NCBI RefSeq assembly: GCF_000314995.1
Contig: NZ_BAEO01000005.1
Coordinates: 48,834 to 112,833 of the forward strand
Source: Paraglaciecola arctica BSs20135
GTDB lineage: Bacteria > Pseudomonadota > Gammaproteobacteria > Enterobacterales > Alteromonadaceae
Direction of reading: 5' to 3'
Length of the DNA stretch: 64,000 nucleotides
Shown here piece by piece: positions 48,569-56,977 of the stretch (position 1 is its first letter; every line of letters starts with the position of its first letter). Both the position numbers and the translations under genes were made by a program. Under the pieces are notes generated by a model. It saw only the letters and a program-made list of their open reading frames with translations. It did no database searches and was not told the origin of the DNA.

Positions 48569-51184
48569 TTATACCTGCCAAGCCTCATTAGCTTTCCAGT
48601 TTGATACCCATTGTGGGATATCATCTGCAGGCATAGGTCTGGCAATGCCATATCCTTGGGCCAATTCACAACCTAATTGCAAAAGCGCGGCGCCATGTTC
48701 TATCGTTTCAACACCTTCAGCAATTACCTCACGATTAAATAATTTAGCTAAAGCAATCACACCTTTTACAATGGCCAAATCATCCGCATCAATTAACATA
48801 TCGCGCACAAAACTCTGATCTATCTTAATTAAATTAGCGGGTAGCCGTCTAAGATAAGTCAGAGACGAATAGCCTGTACCAAAATCATCTAATGCAAAAC
48901 TTACGCCCAGCGCCATACAAGCATTCATGATTGTTGAAACATGATTTACATCATCTAAGGCAGTTGTTTCAAGCACCTCAAGCTCTAAGTAGCTCGGTAA
49001 AACATTAGGATGGGCTGCTAGTAGTGTTGTTAGCCTCTGAGTAAAGTCAGGCTGCTGTAGTTGTACCGCTGCAATGTTAACGCTGATGAATAAAGGGAGA
49101 TTAAGCCTCATATTTTGCCATTGGTTTATTTGTGTCAATGCTCTATCAATAACCCACTCCCCCATTTCGACAATCATAGGATTATTTTCAATGATGGGCA
49201 AAAACTCGATTGGATTTAATAAACCACGCTCTGGATGCTGCCAGCGAATAAGGGCTTCAACACCGGTAACTGTGCCCGAACGCATATTAACTTTAGGCTG
49301 ATAATGCAACACAAATTGATGGTTATCTAATGCGCTGCGGATAGCTTCAAGGCTTTCGCGTTGCACTTTCACGGCGTCATCTTGGGCTGTATCAAATAAA
49401 TGAAAACGGTTTTTACCGGACTCTTTAGCTACATACATAGCTTGATCAGCGTGACGCATGAGCTGATCGGCATCGACACAATCTTGAGGGTAAAGGGTGA
49501 AGCCTATACTGGCTGATACACTTAAAACCACGCTACCAATTGTGATAGGGTTTGACGCTGCCAAAAGTAATCGCTCTAATACCGGTTCACAATCTTCAAC
49601 TGCAGTTAAATCAGTTAATACCGCCACAAATTCATCACCACCTATTCGGGCTAAGCTGTCACCTTCACGTAACGCCTTTTTCATTCGAACTGAGAGAGCA
49701 ATTAGCAGTTCATCGCCTACATCATGCCCATTTGTATCATTGACGTGTTTAAAGCCATCTAAATCTAGAAATACTACAGCCAATGACTGCTGATGACGGT
49801 TGCACTGCAACATGGCTTGAGATAATCGGTCAGCCAGTAACACTCGATTAGGTAAATTAGTGAGTAAATCGTAATGGGCAATATGCTCTAATTGATTTTG
49901 ATGCGCTTTCATCGATGTAATGTCGGTGCATAGTGAAACGTAGTGTTGCACTAGACCAGCAGAATTTTTAACGGCGCTGATGGTGAGTATTTCTGGGTAG
50001 ATTTCACCATTTTTACGGCGGTTCCAAATTTCGCCACGCCAGTGGCCTTGTGTTTTCAGCGCTGTCCACATTTCAGCATAAAATTCTGGCGTTTGTCGCT
50101 TAGATTGCAGAATGTTTGGATTTTTTCCCAGAACGTCTTCAGGAAAGTAGCCCGTTATCTGACTGAAAGTAGCGTTAACCTCAGTAATATTAGCATTGGC
50201 ATCGGTAATCATGATGCCCTCATGGGCGTGGGAGAACACACTGGCTGAACGTTTTAGTTTCTCTTCGGCTTGTTTTTTCTCAATGGCGATGCTTGCCAAA
50301 TTCGCTGATTGTTCAATTAAGACAAGATCAGCTTCTGTTGGAATATTAACGACGTGGTGATAAATAGCAAAAGTACCTAGCACTTTCCCTGTTGTTGAAC
50401 GTATTGGTTCTGACCAACATGCGCCTAATCCCGCACTATTTGCCAGTTCTTTATAGGAAACCCAGTAAGGATGGGTCTGAATATCATCAACAATGACCCG
50501 CTCATTTTTAAAAGCGGCTGTTCCGCAAGAGCCAACGCCAATACCTATCTCTATTCCATGGATCGCTTCGTTATAAAAATCAGGAAGGCTAGATGCAGTG
50601 CCACTCAACAGGTGTTTGCCTGCATTGTCTAGTAATAAAATACTACATAACATTTCTGGATTTAATTGTTCAACTGCACTCACAATGCTACCTAGAATAA
50701 CTGGTAACGCTTCGCCACTAGTAATGAGTTCTAATACATGAGTACGGGATGTTTCACGTAATTCGTTTTGTTTACGTTCAGTGATATCGTAAATTGTGCC
50801 AACAAGAAAATAGTTACCTTGGGGATCTGTGTATCGATTTTTTCTTGTCAGAATTATCTTAGTTTGCTCACCACTAAATGTCAGTGTCTCTTCGCATAAA
50901 ACCTCCTTTCCTCCCGCCAATACTTGTCTATCGATTGATAAAAAATGCTCCCTCTCGCTCGGTGTCACTGTTTCAGCAAGTGTTTTGCCGATTATTTTAT
51001 TTCTGGGCAGTGCAAACATACTACAAAAGGCATCATTGACGAGTAACAACCTACATTCATCATCCTTTATAAATATTGGATCCTTTGAATTATTGAAAAC
51101 AGTATTGAGATACATCTCAATACGATTAGGATTTTCATTTAATTGTCTTAACTGATTTGTGTCATTGATCTGTTTTGACGTCAT
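48569..51184 (-). CDS. PAS-GAF-PAS-GGDEF-EAL cyclic-di-GMP protein
   Basis: 871 aa from MTSKQINDTN, preceded by AAAGGGA about 11 bases upstream; a longer frame begins 18 codons earlier. In order: PAS (about 28-140), GAF (about 145-305, GVGSCGTAAFKNERVIVDDI), PAS (about 315-435), GGDEF with an intact GGDEF at 515-519, and EAL with EALIRW from 643, DDFGTGYSSL and AEGVET. Both active sites look intact, so it may make or degrade c-di-GMP. There are no membrane segments, so cytosolic sensing is expected. A solute-binding protein gene lies upstream on the same strand. Confidence 0.93.
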   Translation of the reverse strand: MTSKQINDTNQLRQLNENPNRIEMYLNTVFNNSKDPIFIKDDECRLLLVNDAFCSMFALPRNKIIGKTLAETVTPSEREHFLSIDRQVLAGGKEVLCEETLTFSGEQTKIILTRKNRYTDPQGNYFLVGTIYDITERKQNELRETSRTHVLELITSGEALPVILGSIVSAVEQLNPEMLCSILLLDNAGKHLLSGTASSLPDFYNEAIHGIEIGIGVGSCGTAAFKNERVIVDDIQTHPYWVSYKELANSAGLGACWSEPIRSTTGKVLGTFAIYHHVVNIPTEADLVLIEQSANLASIAIEKKQAEEKLKRSASVFSHAHEGIMITDANANITEVNATFSQITGYFPEDVLGKNPNILQSKRQTPEFYAEMWTALKTQGHWRGEIWNRRKNGEIYPEILTISAVKNSAGLVQHYVSLCTDITSMKAHQNQLEHIAHYDLLTNLPNRVLLADRLSQAMLQCNRHQQSLAVVFLDLDGFKHVNDTNGHDVGDELLIALSVRMKKALREGDSLARIGGDEFVAVLTDLTAVEDCEPVLERLLLAASNPITIGSVVLSVSASIGFTLYPQDCVDADQLMRHADQAMYVAKESGKNRFHLFDTAQDDAVKVQRESLEAIRSALDNHQFVLHYQPKVNMRSGTVTGVEALIRWQHPERGLLNPIEFLPIIENNPMIVEMGEWVIDRALTQINQWQNMRLNLPLFISVNIAAVQLQQPDFTQRLTTLLAAHPNVLPSYLELEVLETTALDDVNHVSTIMNACMALGVSFALDDFGTGYSSLTYLRRLPANLIKIDQSFVRDMLIDADDLAIVKGVIALAKLFNREVIAEGVETIEHGAALLQLGCELAQGYGIARPMPADDIPQWVSNWKANEAWQV

Positions 51185-51379
51185 ATTCCATAGTTCCCTT
51201 TGGGATAATTCAAACAAGAGATCGACAAAAATGTGCACTCAATTCATATAAGTTTATCATTATCAAGTTAGGTTCTATCAACGCCAATACCTTAGACTTA
51301 GCCCTACAAATATTGCATTTAGAACTCTGCATCTAAATTTTTGCAATTTGAGTCTTCTCAAATATAAAATAAAACTGAA

Positions 51380-52135
51380 CTACATATAACGTTCGAATAT
51401 TTTTTGATATTGCCCTGTTGATTTGAGCCAGCGTAATTGTCTATTAAATTCATCGCGCATTTTTTTTGATTTAAACAAAAACCCATTAGGACTAGCGCCA
51501 AAAATGGCAAAACGATCAACTTTTTGGGACATATCAATTACGCCATATGTTGCTAACTTTACCCGGTAATAATCAAAAATATGAGCGTCCATTTGTATCA
51601 CCTCATATCTTTCTAAAAACAGCATTTTCACTTGATTTTCTTGATCAAAAGTTTCGCCATATTGAGGGTGTTTACTGACCATCTCAGCATAATCATGACC
51701 TAAATGCACTGCCGCATCTTGCCATGAGAGTAAACTATAACTTTTAAGGTCGCTCAGTTGTGTTAGGTGATACTTATTTTTATGCAGACTAAAAGCGAAG
51801 TTCTCATAAGAATATGCGATGTCTGAAAAAAAACCTTTTAAGCCATATTGGTTGATGGTGTTCAAATTCATATCAGAGACAACATCAATGTCTCCTGTCT
51901 GATAGGCTTTAGTACGACGAGCATAAGGTAAATAGAGATGTTCTATTTCATAACCCAAAGGTGTCATTGCGGCTTTAAGTAAGTCCACAATGATGCCTTC
52001 GTTAGTATCCACCAAAACCCATGGTGCCAATACTTCACCAAAGGCTACGGTGATTTTTTCGGCGGCACTTGCCACATTACCAAATAATAAGAACTGCAGA
52101 GCTAAACATGCTTTTGTTAGCGTTCTAATTCTCAT
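51380..52135 (-). CDS. Periplasmic solute-binding protein (family 3-like)
   Basis: 251 aa with a signal peptide (1-24, ending ASAAE) and a CAGGG site upstream. The mature protein reads as a type II periplasmic binding fold: VAFGEVLAPWVLVDTNEGIIVDLLKAAM, YQTGDIDVVSDMNL, and a C-terminal FNRQLRWLKSTGQYQKIFERY typical of SBP_bac_3. No ABC permease genes are adjacent, so it may be a sensor feeding signalling rather than uptake. The neighbouring PAS-GAF-GGDEF-EAL gene downstream (196 bases away) makes that plausible. Confidence 0.8.
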   Translation of the reverse strand: MRIRTLTKACLALQFLLFGNVASAAEKITVAFGEVLAPWVLVDTNEGIIVDLLKAAMTPLGYEIEHLYLPYARRTKAYQTGDIDVVSDMNLNTINQYGLKGFFSDIAYSYENFAFSLHKNKYHLTQLSDLKSYSLLSWQDAAVHLGHDYAEMVSKHPQYGETFDQENQVKMLFLERYEVIQMDAHIFDYYRVKLATYGVIDMSQKVDRFAIFGASPNGFLFKSKKMRDEFNRQLRWLKSTGQYQKIFERYM

Positions 52136-52301
52136 TGTTAGCCCTGCTATTAATAATAATTACGGCTGATACTAAAGACTAACCTTTGAACTAACAAGGA
52201 GCTCAAATAACTTAGTTAACTGTGAATAAAAACTAGTAAGATATGTGATAGGTTAGCAGATGATATTGAAAAACCTTAATTATACTTAGCAGATAATTAG
52301 G

Positions 52302-52952
52302 CTATCCTCCTGCAACGGTACTCATCACACTTTTAAACATCACACCAGCCTGCGTGCGGTTATTAAAACCGAGTTTATTTAGCACTGCAGATACATGTTG
52401 TTTGATTGTGGACTCGCTGACTTGTAACTCATAAGCAATTTGTTTGTTCAATAAACCGTCTGCCATCAGCTGTAACACTTTAAGTTGATGAGGAGTCAGT
52501 TTTTCTAGGCGCGAAGCAAAAGTGATGTATTCGGCGTTATTGAGTTGCTTAACGTCGTTGAGCATATCCTCAGGCACCCATATTTGCCCATCGAGTATTT
52601 GCTCTACTGCTTGGGTGATAATGGGTAAGGGAGTAGATTTAGGGATATAGCCACTAGAACCGAAGTCTATGGCTTTTTTGATTATATCCGGGCGTTCTTC
52701 AGCTGACACTATCACCACCAACACATCAGGATAATTGTTACGCAACACAGTCAACCCAGTTAGCCCTTGATTGCCGGGCATGTTTAAGTCCAAAAATACC
52801 AGTTCGATATTGTGATGAATGTTTAATAAATCTAGCGTTTCATCAAAACTCGCAGATTCTAATATGTTGTCACCTAATACACTTAAGACAGCGTGTTTTA
52901 AGGCACTGCGAAATAAGGGGTGGTCGTCTGCAACTATGGCTTTCGCATGCAT
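52302..52952 (-). CDS. NarL/LuxR-family response regulator (CrbR-like)
   Basis: 216 aa. The receiver domain (1-120) has the acidic pair in VADDHP, phospho-acceptor Asp55 (VFLDLNMPG) and Lys in YIPKS. The LuxR-type HTH (about 145-210) reads LTPHQLKVLQLMADGLLNKQ, then VSESTIKQHVSAVLNKLG. AAAGG precedes the ATG by eight bases. It resembles CrbR, the acetate-switch regulator, and a CrbS-like kinase lies 5.5 kb away in this window. It sits just downstream of the TonB receptor of the predicted hydroxybutyrate locus. Confidence 0.88.
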   Translation of the reverse strand: MHAKAIVADDHPLFRSALKHAVLSVLGDNILESASFDETLDLLNIHHNIELVFLDLNMPGNQGLTGLTVLRNNYPDVLVVIVSAEERPDIIKKAIDFGSSGYIPKSTPLPIITQAVEQILDGQIWVPEDMLNDVKQLNNAEYITFASRLEKLTPHQLKVLQLMADGLLNKQIAYELQVSESTIKQHVSAVLNKLGFNNRTQAGVMFKSVMSTVAGG

Positions 52953-53044
52953 TAATATAACCTTTAGGGGTAATAACTGATGAGTTCAACTAATAGACTA
53001 TAAGGGTATGATTATTTTGGAGTTAAGCCAATGCATAAACACAA

Positions 53045-53066
53045 AAAGGCAGCCGAAGCTGCCTTT
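53045..53066 (-). terminator. Rho-independent terminator of the TonB receptor
   Basis: 9-bp stem AAAGGCAGC/GCTGCCTTT with loop CGAA on the plus strand, which is a TTCG tetraloop in the minus-strand RNA, followed by TTTTTGTG. It lies 17 bases after the receptor stop and separates it from the response regulator gene. Confidence 0.88.
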
Positions 53067-53082
53067 ATATTATCAATACAAA

Positions 53083-55428
53083 TTAGAACCTATAACCAAC
53101 AGTTAAACTAACAGTCATAGGATCGCCATAATATCCGATTAAGGTGTTATCACCGCCTGTTCCCGCAGTGTATCCAGTTGGATCATCAGCGTTTTCGGTG
53201 ACAAATTGATATCCACCTACTACGTATTCTTCGTCGGTTAAATTTTTGGCATGTAAACCGCCATACCACTGTCCATCGACGCTTGACCAAGACACGCTCA
53301 TATTAAATATTCCGTAACCATCTTGGGTAATTAAGCTGTTTGATGTTTCGGTAATAGTGTAATCATCGCGATAGTAATAGTTGGCGTTAAAGGAAAAATC
53401 ACCCATATCATTCGACCAAATATAATTGGCTGCAAAGTTTGCGGTATATTCAGGTGTATTAGCTATGGCAAAGGTATCTGAAATATCCACTGGACCTGCA
53501 TCTGTTTGTTGGATCACTTCTTCAAATTCAGCATCTATATAACCTAAGGCAATGTCAAAAGTTAACTCATCGGTTGCTGCATAAGTGATTTCAGCTTCAA
53601 TACCCTGCCCTGTTGAACTGCCCACGTTTCCTAAGATTTGTTGTAAATCTTCAGGAGAAGTAACAGGTAGAACGGAGATATATTGTCTGTCTTTGTGATC
53701 TAAGGCGAACAATGTGACGTTAGCACGTAGGTTATCGTTCCAATCACTTTTCATACCAATTTCAAAAGAGTCGACTATTTCTGGATCAACAGATGGCTCA
53801 TTAATAGTAGCTCTTGGGTTAAAGGTACCCGACTTAAAACCTTGGGCATAACTGGCATAAAACATTATATTTTGTGCGTATTGATATTCAACACTGGCAC
53901 TTGGTGTTAAACGAGACCAGTCTTCCGTGGCAGGCGTATCTAAAACACCGTCGCCACTACTATCTGTACCTAAAACTTGTGGAACCAGTTCCCCTTCAGG
54001 TCTTACATAACCAGGGATCCAGTCTGAGGAAGGATAAACATTGTCGAAAATCAGGCCATTTTTAACAAAAGCGGACTTCTCTTCATTGGTATAACGTAAA
54101 CCCACCGAAACTGAAACCTTGTCGGATACATCGAAATTACCTTGTGCGTAGACTGCTTGGCTTTCACTATTATTACAACCCGACACTTCTCTGGTGAGTC
54201 CAGGTGTGCCAAAAGCAGCACGACCTAACACACCTAATATAGCGTCGAAGTTACCACAAGACTCACCATCATAAAGATACAGCCCACCTACAACTCCAAA
54301 CCCATTCCCAGCATAATTTAAGTTGATTTCGTGAGTATCATTACTATCTGTGTATTCTGCTGGTACATCAAAAATATCTAATGCGGTGCTATCAAAATCG
54401 ATATTAGTCGGTGAATAACTTTCTCTATGTGAACCTATATATTTGACTTGTAGCGCATCACTTACGTCATATTGTGCCAACCAGCTATAACCTTCCAACT
54501 CAACTTTATTGTAAGTGGGCATACTGGTGTAAGAGTCGAATACACTATCGGGTACAGGGGCATTGGTTAGGCGACTAGGTAATAATCGAAATCCACCTTT
54601 TGAATTAGAGGTATCTTCTGTTTTATCCCATCTAAGACGAAAAAACAGCTCCTCTGTTGGGTGAAACTCAACATTAAGACGAGCGGCCCACAGATCCTTG
54701 TTATAGTTTTCCAAGTCTTGATCTGGCAGCGCAGATTCAAGGTACTCACCAAATCCATCACGTGTAAGGTCGGCGTAACCAAAACCTACAAATAGTTTGT
54801 CTTCAATGATAGGCACTTGACCCGTCAGTTTAATATCACGTTGTGCATAACTACCTAGTGTCCCAGCTATATTCAAAGCTGTATCACCGGACATTTCTTT
54901 AGTTACGTATTTTATCGCTCCACCAATTGTATTTTTACCGTACAAGGCTCCTTGAGGACCCCTGAGTACTTCGATACGTTGTACATCTAACAAGTCTAAT
55001 ACTGCGCCTTGAGGGCGAGCGATATACACATCGTCTACGTAAATGCCAACTCCAGGTTCATATCCCCACAAAGGATCTTGCTGCCCAACACCACGAATAA
55101 AGGCAGTCAGAGTTGAATTAGTACCACGACTATTCTGTAAGGTGGTATTAGGTGAAAATTGTTGAATTTCAGTTATGACTGCTATGCCTAATGCGTTTAG
55201 TTCCATCTCACCAATGGACGTCACTGCAATAGGTACTTCTTGTAAACTTTCAGTCGTTTTCCTTGCTGTGACCTCAATTCGCTCCAGGCCTTTCTTATTT
55301 TCACTTTGTTGAGCATGCAGATTACTGCTTGTTAGTAACACAGCTCCAACCGCCATAGCGCAAAGTGATTGATTAAAGATTTGTTTAGTAGCAGCCAAAC
55401 GTTGTTTGTTATTTATATTTTTCATCAT
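53083..55428 (-). CDS. TonB-dependent outer-membrane receptor of the predicted hydroxybutyrate locus
   Basis: 781 aa, with GAGGA just upstream of two consecutive ATGs. A signal peptide (about 10-40, SNLHAQ) is followed by a TonB-box region (ERIEVTARKTTESLQEVPIAV), a plug with IEVLRGPQGALYGKNTIGGAI, and a barrel ending in VSLTVGYRF. VTARK-type N-termini are typical of the large receptor class in Sphingomonadales and Alteromonadales that imports organic substrates rather than iron. It is divergent from a GntP permease, PHB depolymerase and 3-hydroxybutyrate dehydrogenase, so hydroxybutyrate oligomers are a plausible substrate (inference). Confidence 0.88.
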   Translation of the reverse strand: MMKNINNKQRLAATKQIFNQSLCAMAVGAVLLTSSNLHAQQSENKKGLERIEVTARKTTESLQEVPIAVTSIGEMELNALGIAVITEIQQFSPNTTLQNSRGTNSTLTAFIRGVGQQDPLWGYEPGVGIYVDDVYIARPQGAVLDLLDVQRIEVLRGPQGALYGKNTIGGAIKYVTKEMSGDTALNIAGTLGSYAQRDIKLTGQVPIIEDKLFVGFGYADLTRDGFGEYLESALPDQDLENYNKDLWAARLNVEFHPTEELFFRLRWDKTEDTSNSKGGFRLLPSRLTNAPVPDSVFDSYTSMPTYNKVELEGYSWLAQYDVSDALQVKYIGSHRESYSPTNIDFDSTALDIFDVPAEYTDSNDTHEINLNYAGNGFGVVGGLYLYDGESCGNFDAILGVLGRAAFGTPGLTREVSGCNNSESQAVYAQGNFDVSDKVSVSVGLRYTNEEKSAFVKNGLIFDNVYPSSDWIPGYVRPEGELVPQVLGTDSSGDGVLDTPATEDWSRLTPSASVEYQYAQNIMFYASYAQGFKSGTFNPRATINEPSVDPEIVDSFEIGMKSDWNDNLRANVTLFALDHKDRQYISVLPVTSPEDLQQILGNVGSSTGQGIEAEITYAATDELTFDIALGYIDAEFEEVIQQTDAGPVDISDTFAIANTPEYTANFAANYIWSNDMGDFSFNANYYYRDDYTITETSNSLITQDGYGIFNMSVSWSSVDGQWYGGLHAKNLTDEEYVVGGYQFVTENADDPTGYTAGTGGDNTLIGYYGDPMTVSLTVGYRF

Positions 55429-55512
55429 GTGTCCTCGGATATAGTTTTTGTTATTTTCTATTTGCTGCGGTCTAAGTAACCTTAATCCAGAACTAACTTG
55501 TTGTCCTTAGTA

Positions 55513-55526
55513 CCATAGTACTATGG
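55513..55526. promoter_or_regulatory. 14-bp perfect palindrome in the divergent TonB/GntP region
   Basis: CCATAGTACTATGG at 55513-55526. TAGTAC also occurs twice in direct orientation (55508 and 55516). The site is 85 bases upstream of the TonB receptor start and 132 bases upstream of the GntP ATG. Size and symmetry fit a NarL-type dimer or the XRE-type regulator at 60.0 kb. Confidence 0.5.
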
Positions 55527-55570
55527 GCAATGGTTAAACTTTGTCACACACTAGCGCCATCCTTTCTAAG

Positions 55571-55616
55571 GGGCTGTTGATCTTTCATATATCGATATAT
55601 GAAGGAGCAACAGCCC
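55571..55616. repeat. 46-bp near-perfect palindrome, possible micro-MITE
   Basis: Outer arms GGGCTGTTG (55571-55579) and CAACAGCCC (55608-55616) enclose an inner palindrome centred on the ATCGAT at 55591-55596. Of 23 base pairs only 80/607 is a mismatch and 83/604 a G-T pair (last digits of positions). CTAA and CTAG flank the left and right ends, resembling an imperfect target duplication of an IS5-type element. It would form a strong hairpin in the GntP leader RNA. Confidence 0.55.
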
Positions 55617-55657
55617 TAGTCTGCGGTCACAGACTTAATTTTAAGGAAACACATAAT

Positions 55658-56953
55658 ATGCTTAGTATAATTGGCCTAATAGGTGGGTTATTGCTGTTAA
55701 TAGTATTAACTATTCGCGGAATGAACCTATTTATAGCTGCCCCTTTTTGCGCACTTATAGTCGCACTGACCAGTGGTTTACCCATTTTTATCGGAGATAT
55801 CAATTTTGTCACTAACTACATGCAAGGTTTTTCTGGCTTTATAGCGTCTTGGTTTTTTATGTTTTTGCTAGGTTCATTGTTTGGCAAATTTATGGAAGAT
55901 ACCGGTGCCGCCGACTCGTTATCGAGGTGGATCATCAGTAAACTAGGCAGGCAACAAGCAGTGGTTGCCGTAGTGTTAGCTTGTGCAGTACTCACCTACG
56001 GTGGAGTGAGTGTATTTGTGGTAGCATTTTCAGTCTATCCCATGGCTCTTAGCTTATTTAAAGATGCCAATTTACCGCGGCGCTTTATTCCAGCGGCATT
56101 GGCATTTGGTTCAGTCACTTTTACTATGACATCGGCAGGTTCGCCTGAAATTCAAAACTGGATCCCCATTAAATATTTAGGCACATCGCCTTTTGCTGCT
56201 TGGGAAGTCAGCTTAGTAGTGGCCATATTTATGGCGAGTTTTGGTTTTTGGTGGATGCGAAAAATGATCAATAAAGCTGTGGCTAACGGCGAACATTTTG
56301 AAGTACGTGATCATGATCCAGTGATCCCTGAGCGTGATTACCCCCACCCTTTCACCGGTATTATTCCACTTTTTGTGGTGTTGATTTTGTCCTTTCTGTT
56401 ACATGACTCACTTCAGCAACTTGCGTTAATAGTTGCGCTAGGTGGAGGTGTGTTATGTTTAATGGCGATTAACTTTAAGTATTTTCACAATTTGCAAAAT
56501 GCGGTTACTGCAGGAACCACTGGTGCCCTTATTGCTATTGGTAATACTGCTGCAGTAGTGGGTTTTGGTAGCATTGCCAAATCTACAGTTGCATTTCAAT
56601 CGGCTGTTGAAGTGATGGCACAGATCCCCGGTAACGAGTTAATTGGGGCTGCCATAGCGATAAGCGTCATTGCGGGGTTAACAGGCTCAGCATCAGGAGG
56701 CCAAGTCATTGCGTTGCCTTTACTGGCTCCCGGTTATTTGGATCAAGGAGTCGACCCAGAAGAGTTACATAGAATTGTCTCTATCTCTTCTGGAGCCTTA
56801 GATTCATTGCCACATAATGGTTATGTGGTAACAACCATTCGCGCTATCTGTCAAGAAACCCATCAACAAGCATATTGGGCATTGGGCGCCCTGACAGTTG
56901 TAGTGCCACTATGCGGCGTTGCACTAGCTATTGCTATATTTAGCTTTACATAA
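55658..56953 (+). CDS. GntP-family permease, probable 3-hydroxybutyrate importer
   Basis: 431 aa from the ATG at 55658, preceded by AAGGAAA; the frame is open further upstream through a palindrome, but that start is unlikely. About 12 hydrophobic segments. LTYGGVSVFVVAFSVYPMAL, SAGSPEIQNWIPIKYLGT, GSASGGQVIALPLLAP and DSLPHNGYVVTTIRAICQ are GntP-family features. GntP carriers import gluconate or hydroxy acids; a GntP-type D-beta-hydroxybutyrate permease next to hbdH is known in pseudomonads, and the same pairing here supports this substrate. First gene of a four-gene plus-strand operon. Confidence 0.83.
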   Translation: MLSIIGLIGGLLLLIVLTIRGMNLFIAAPFCALIVALTSGLPIFIGDINFVTNYMQGFSGFIASWFFMFLLGSLFGKFMEDTGAADSLSRWIISKLGRQQAVVAVVLACAVLTYGGVSVFVVAFSVYPMALSLFKDANLPRRFIPAALAFGSVTFTMTSAGSPEIQNWIPIKYLGTSPFAAWEVSLVVAIFMASFGFWWMRKMINKAVANGEHFEVRDHDPVIPERDYPHPFTGIIPLFVVLILSFLLHDSLQQLALIVALGGGVLCLMAINFKYFHNLQNAVTAGTTGALIAIGNTAAVVGFGSIAKSTVAFQSAVEVMAQIPGNELIGAAIAISVIAGLTGSASGGQVIALPLLAPGYLDQGVDPEELHRIVSISSGALDSLPHNGYVVTTIRAICQETHQQAYWALGALTVVVPLCGVALAIAIFSFT

Positions 56954-56977
56954 ATATTTATTGGGAAATAAACAAAT

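Noticed and set aside
55541..55657. N-terminal extension of the GntP permease through the 46-bp palindrome.
   Set aside because: The extension is not membrane-like and encodes the palindrome; the ATG at 55658 has a good AAGGAAA site.
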